From positions 439,599 to 503,598 of the forward strand of contig NZ_FMVC01000002.1 of NCBI RefSeq assembly GCF_900101855.1: DNA of 64,000 bases, read 5' to 3'. Each line of letters starts with the position of its first letter. Positions within the stretch are counted from its first letter, which is position 1. The stretch comes from Flavobacterium anhuiense. Its GTDB lineage: Bacteria > Bacteroidota > Bacteroidia > Flavobacteriales > Flavobacteriaceae. The notes beneath the pieces are model-generated. The model ran no database searches, was not told where the DNA came from, and saw only the letters and a program-made list of their open reading frames with translations. The position numbers were made by a program, and so were the translations under genes. Of the stretch, positions 60,905 through 64,000 are shown one piece after another.

Positions 60905-63538
60905 TTATTTCAAACCAGCCAAACTCTGCTCGATTGTAGCAATTTTTGCTAAAGCATCAGCTTGTTTTTGTTTTTCTAAATTAAGTACTTTCTCCGGAGC
61001 TCCGTTAACGAATTTCTCATTTGAAAGTTTCGCTTCAACCGATTTCAAGAATCCTTTTGTATAATTCAATTCTTCTGTCAGTTTTGCAATTTCTGCTTCA
61101 ACGTCAATATTTCCAGTAATCGGAATGAAATATTCATTAGATTTTACACGGAAAGACAAAGCGCCATCAACTTTTTCAGAAACATATTCGAAAGCAGAAA
61201 CGTTTCCTAATTTCGTGATGATTGAATCAAAATAAGTAGAAACATTTTCGCTATTGATTCCTTTTAATTCAATTGCATCTTTAAATGGAATATTTTTATC
61301 TTTTCTGATGGTTCTAATTCCTGAAATTACTTCAATAGAATTTTCGAAATCAGCAATTAATTTTGCATCAAACGGTTTTACTTCTGGCCAAGTCGAAACA
61401 ATTAAAGCTTCTTCTGGAGTTCTTTCCGTAATTAACTGCCAAATCTCTTCTGTCAAGAAAGGCATAAACGGATGCAATAACTTCAAGTTGTTTTCTAACA
61501 TTTCGATCGCTTTCGCGAAAGTTATGCTATCAATTGGCTGTTGGTAAGCCGGTTTAATCATTTCTAAGAACCAAGAACAGAAATCATCCCAAACTAACTT
61601 ATAGATTGCCATCAATGAATCTGAAATTCTGTATTTCTCAAAATTATCCTCAATATCAACCAAAGTCTGCTGTAATTTAGCTTCGTACCATTCGATTGCT
61701 ACTTTTGATGATTCTGGCTGTGCGATAGTTTCAGAAACTTCCCAACCTTTAATCAATTTGAAGGCATTCCAAATTTTGTTTGAGAACGCTTTTCCTTGAA
61801 GGCATAATTCTTCGTCAAACATAATATCGTTTCCTGCAGAAGCACTTAAAAGCAATCCTACACGAACACCGTCGGCACCAAATTTCTCGATCAAGTCTAA
61901 AGGATCTGGAGAGTTTCCTAATGATTTAGACATTTTACGGCGCTGTTTATCACGAACTAAACCTGTCAAATATACGTTTGTAAATGGTTTTTCGCCTGCA
62001 TATTCGTAACCTGCGATAATCATTCTTGCCACCCAGAAAAATAAAATATCCGGACCCGTTACCAAGTCATTTGTTGGATAGTAATATTTAAAATCTGGAC
62101 TTTCTGGATCCATAATACCACCGAAAACAGACATTGGCCATAACCACGAAGAAAACCAAGTGTCTAATGCGTCAACATCTTGTTTTAAGCTGTCGGTTGT
62201 TAGTTGCGGGTTGTTGGTTTTTTCTTTTGCTAATGCTAACGCATCTTCGATGTTTTCTGCAACTACGAAATCTTCTTTTCCGTCTCCGTAATAGTAAGCC
62301 GGAATTTGTTGTCCCCACCATAACTGGCGAGAAATATTCCAATCACGAATATTGTTTAACCAGTGCGCATAAGTGTTTTCGAAACGTTTTGGATGTAATT
62401 TAATATCTCCTGTTTCTAAAACCGATTTAATTGCTGGTTTTACCAATTCTTCCATTTTCAAGAACCATTGATCAGATAATCTTGGCTCGATTACGGCTTT
62501 TGTTCTTTCAGAAGTTCCCACTTTATTTAAGTGTGTTTCTGTTTTTGCTAAAGCTCCAATTTCTTGAAGTTCTTTTTCAATTTCCCTACGAACCACAAAA
62601 CGGTCTTTTCCTTGATAGTGTAATCCGAAGCTGTTTAATGTCGCATCTTCATTAAAAATATCAACGATTTCTAAGTTGTGTTTTTCACCCAACGTTTTAT
62701 CGTTCATATCGTGAGCAGGCGTTACTTTCAAACATCCTGTTCCGAATTCAATATCAACATATTCGTCTTCAATAATTGGAATAACTCTTCCGCAAATTGG
62801 AACAATTGCTTTTTTACCTTTTAAATGTGTAAAACGCTCATCGTTTGGATTGATACAGATAGCAGTATCTCCGAAAATAGTTTCTGGACGCGTTGTAGCA
62901 ATAGTCAAGAAATCTTCTGAGCCTTCAATTTTATATTTTAAGAAAAATAATTTTCCTTGCTGTTCTTCGTAAATTACTTCTTCGTCAGAAAGAGTAGTTT
63001 TTGCTTCTGGATCCCAGTTTACCATACGGTATCCTCTGTAGATTAATCCTTTGTTGTATAAATCCACAAACGATTTAATTACAGATGCAGACATATCTGG
63101 ATCCATTGTAAATTTAGTGCGTTCCCAATCGCAAGAAGCACCTAATTTCTTAAGTTGTTCTAAGATTGTTCCTCCATATTTATCTGTCCATTCCCAAGCA
63201 TGTTTTAGGAATTCTTCACGGGTCAAATCGTTTTTATTGATTCCTTCAGCTTTTAATTTCGCTACCACTTTTGCTTCAGTAGCAATAGAAGCGTGGTCTG
63301 TTCCAGGTACCCAACAAGCGTTGAATCCTTTAAGACGTGCTCTACGAATTAAAACATCTTGAATCGTATTATTCAACATATGTCCCATGTGAAGGACTCC
63401 AGTGACGTTTGGCGGCGGGATTACAATGGTGTACGGTGTTCTGTGATCTGGTTCTGAATGAAAATAGTTATTTTTCATCCAGTAATCATACCATTTACTC
63501 TCAATCGTCTTAGCGTCAAATTGTGCTGGAATTGTCAT
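60905..63538 (-). CDS. valS: valyl-tRNA synthetase
   Basis: 877 aa, full length. Class I signature HMGH (50-53, in PPPNVTGVLHMGHML), editing-domain region (ATTRPETIFGDTAI), GTDHASIAT and KMSKS (535-539, KMSKSLGNSPDPLDL); the anticodon-binding domain and the C-terminal coiled coil (EIAKLTEELNYTKGFLKSVEAKLSNEKFVNGAPEKVL) that is typical of ValRS. Charges tRNA-Val in the cytosol, with editing of Thr. A TACTTTTG -7 element at 63705-63712 gives a leader of about 160 bases. Confidence 0.98.
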   Translation of the reverse strand: MTIPAQFDAKTIESKWYDYWMKNNYFHSEPDHRTPYTIVIPPPNVTGVLHMGHMLNNTIQDVLIRRARLKGFNACWVPGTDHASIATEAKVVAKLKAEGINKNDLTREEFLKHAWEWTDKYGGTILEQLKKLGASCDWERTKFTMDPDMSASVIKSFVDLYNKGLIYRGYRMVNWDPEAKTTLSDEEVIYEEQQGKLFFLKYKIEGSEDFLTIATTRPETIFGDTAICINPNDERFTHLKGKKAIVPICGRVIPIIEDEYVDIEFGTGCLKVTPAHDMNDKTLGEKHNLEIVDIFNEDATLNSFGLHYQGKDRFVVRREIEKELQEIGALAKTETHLNKVGTSERTKAVIEPRLSDQWFLKMEELVKPAIKSVLETGDIKLHPKRFENTYAHWLNNIRDWNISRQLWWGQQIPAYYYGDGKEDFVVAENIEDALALAKEKTNNPQLTTDSLKQDVDALDTWFSSWLWPMSVFGGIMDPESPDFKYYYPTNDLVTGPDILFFWVARMIIAGYEYAGEKPFTNVYLTGLVRDKQRRKMSKSLGNSPDPLDLIEKFGADGVRVGLLLSASAGNDIMFDEELCLQGKAFSNKIWNAFKLIKGWEVSETIAQPESSKVAIEWYEAKLQQTLVDIEDNFEKYRISDSLMAIYKLVWDDFCSWFLEMIKPAYQQPIDSITFAKAIEMLENNLKLLHPFMPFLTEEIWQLITERTPEEALIVSTWPEVKPFDAKLIADFENSIEVISGIRTIRKDKNIPFKDAIELKGINSENVSTYFDSIITKLGNVSAFEYVSEKVDGALSFRVKSNEYFIPITGNIDVEAEIAKLTEELNYTKGFLKSVEAKLSNEKFVNGAPEKVLNLEKQKQADALAKIATIEQSLAGLK

Positions 63539-63545
63539 TTATATA

Positions 63546-63712
63546 TGTTTAATCGTTTACTTTTTTGTTGATTCGTTTAATCGTTAAATTGTTTAATCGC
63601 TTGTTTTTTCGTGAAATCAATTTAAGGTAAATCGGTTAAACGATTAAACAGTTAAGCACATAAGCGAAACTTTGGTTCAGTTTTTGTATTTTATTAGCTG
63701 ACAGCAAAAGTA
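63546..63712 (-). promoter_or_regulatory. valS leader with palindrome and -7 element
   Basis: Perfect TACTTTTG on the minus strand (63712-63705). Between it and the ATG lie TTTAATCG / CGATTAAA-type inverted segments (63546-63660), e.g. GTTTAATCGTTAAATTGTTT and AACGATTAAACAG. No T-box or tRNA-like fold was recognised; it reads as another interspersed palindrome. Confidence 0.5.
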
Positions 63713-63803
63713 AATAATTAAGTAGACTATAAAAAGAGAAATAATAATTTGTGTGTTAATTAAAAGAATGTATATTTACTTACAATTAAAAAAAAGATTT
63801 CAT

Positions 63804-64000
63804 ATGAAAAATGCAGCCTCTTTTATTGCAGTCTTATTGTTTAGTGCAATAAGTTATGCGCAAAATGGCCCAAAAATTGAATTTGCAGCCCCTGATAATA
63901 CAATTGATTATGGAAAAATTTCTAAAAGTGACAATGGGCTTCGTTCATTTGAATTTACCAACACTGGAGATGCTCCTTTATTAATTACAGGTGCAGAATC
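63804..64000 (+). CDS. DUF1573 protein (5' end only)
   Basis: Open to the right edge, 65 complete codons: signal peptide MKNAASFIAVLLFSAISYAQ, then GPKIEFAAPDNTIDYGKISK and GLRSFEFTNTGDAPLLITGA. DUF1573 is an Ig/ASPM-like beta domain of exported Bacteroidota proteins, recognised by the 'DYG-I-----G---F-F-NTG--PL-I' pattern. Function unknown. The gene continues beyond the window. Confidence 0.88.
   Translation, partial: MKNAASFIAVLLFSAISYAQNGPKIEFAAPDNTIDYGKISKSDNGLRSFEFTNTGDAPLLITGAE

Noticed and set aside
63539..63803. T-box riboswitch in the valS leader
   Set aside because: T-boxes are mainly Gram-positive and no T-box sequence or antiterminator was seen; the inverted segments look like an interspersed palindrome.

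Overview
The window looks like a chromosomal segment of a Flavobacterium-type member of the Bacteroidota. It is AT-rich, and many promoters carry the Bacteroidota -7 element TAnnTTTG. The gene content fits as well: T6SS(iii)-type TssD/VgrG, TonB receptors with a carboxypeptidase-like domain, HYR-type surface adhesin repeats, a fused B12-dependent mutase (IcmF), and many small secreted or lipoprotein genes of DUF families common in Flavobacteriaceae. Intergenic DNA is full of short palindromic interspersed repeats of a kind often seen in this genus. No rRNA, tRNA, IS transposase, integrase or CRISPR array was seen.

Layout. 1-2.3 kb: 5' part of a large secreted adhesin (minus strand, runs off the left edge). 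2.7-8.1 kb: a secreted esterase, an AraC regulator, and four tandem paralogues of a small secreted beta-sandwich-like protein. The first three paralogues share an upstream box at a fixed distance, and the same box lies in front of the AraC gene. 8.4-14 kb: a truncated PorE-like TPR protein and a T6SS effector island on the minus strand (TssD, VgrG, 57-aa protein, DUF2931 protein, Tle1-type phospholipase). 14-24 kb: icmF, an L,D-transpeptidase, small envelope genes and purU. 23.1-24.4 kb: a 1.3-kb gene-free stretch with two near-identical sRNA-like units and several palindromic repeats. 24.4-26.1 kb: BtuF-like protein and pyrF. 26.4-33 kb: a stress/envelope group (dps, csbD, AraC-type regulator, response regulator, CHASE3 histidine kinase, DUF4142-like lipoprotein, OMP barrel, lmo0937-type peptide, YtxH, holin-like protein). 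33.3 kb: prfA.

34.6-43.2 kb is an accessory region of mostly unknown small genes. It contains a candidate defence-type pair (an AAA ATPase with a DUF3696-like end plus an unknown partner) and a small XRE / winged-helix cluster whose promoter carries three phased heptamers. 43.3-51 kb: a GreA-C/Rnk-like factor, small secreted proteins, topB, and a PP2C-type phosphatase. 51-58 kb: an MFS transporter, two TonB-dependent siderophore-type receptors and a DUF4198 protein; the last three share a TCTAAATAA-containing box at their promoters, suggesting one iron regulon. 58-64 kb: an APC permease, a frameshifted kinase-like gene, a GyrI-like protein, valS, and the 5' end of a DUF1573 gene.

The strongest leads for unreported biology are the AraC/box/paralogue regulon, the twin sRNA-like units, the DUF3696-type ATPase pair, and the 57-aa protein between VgrG and its putative effector/immunity pair. 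All functions are inferred from sequence patterns read by eye; no database search was run.
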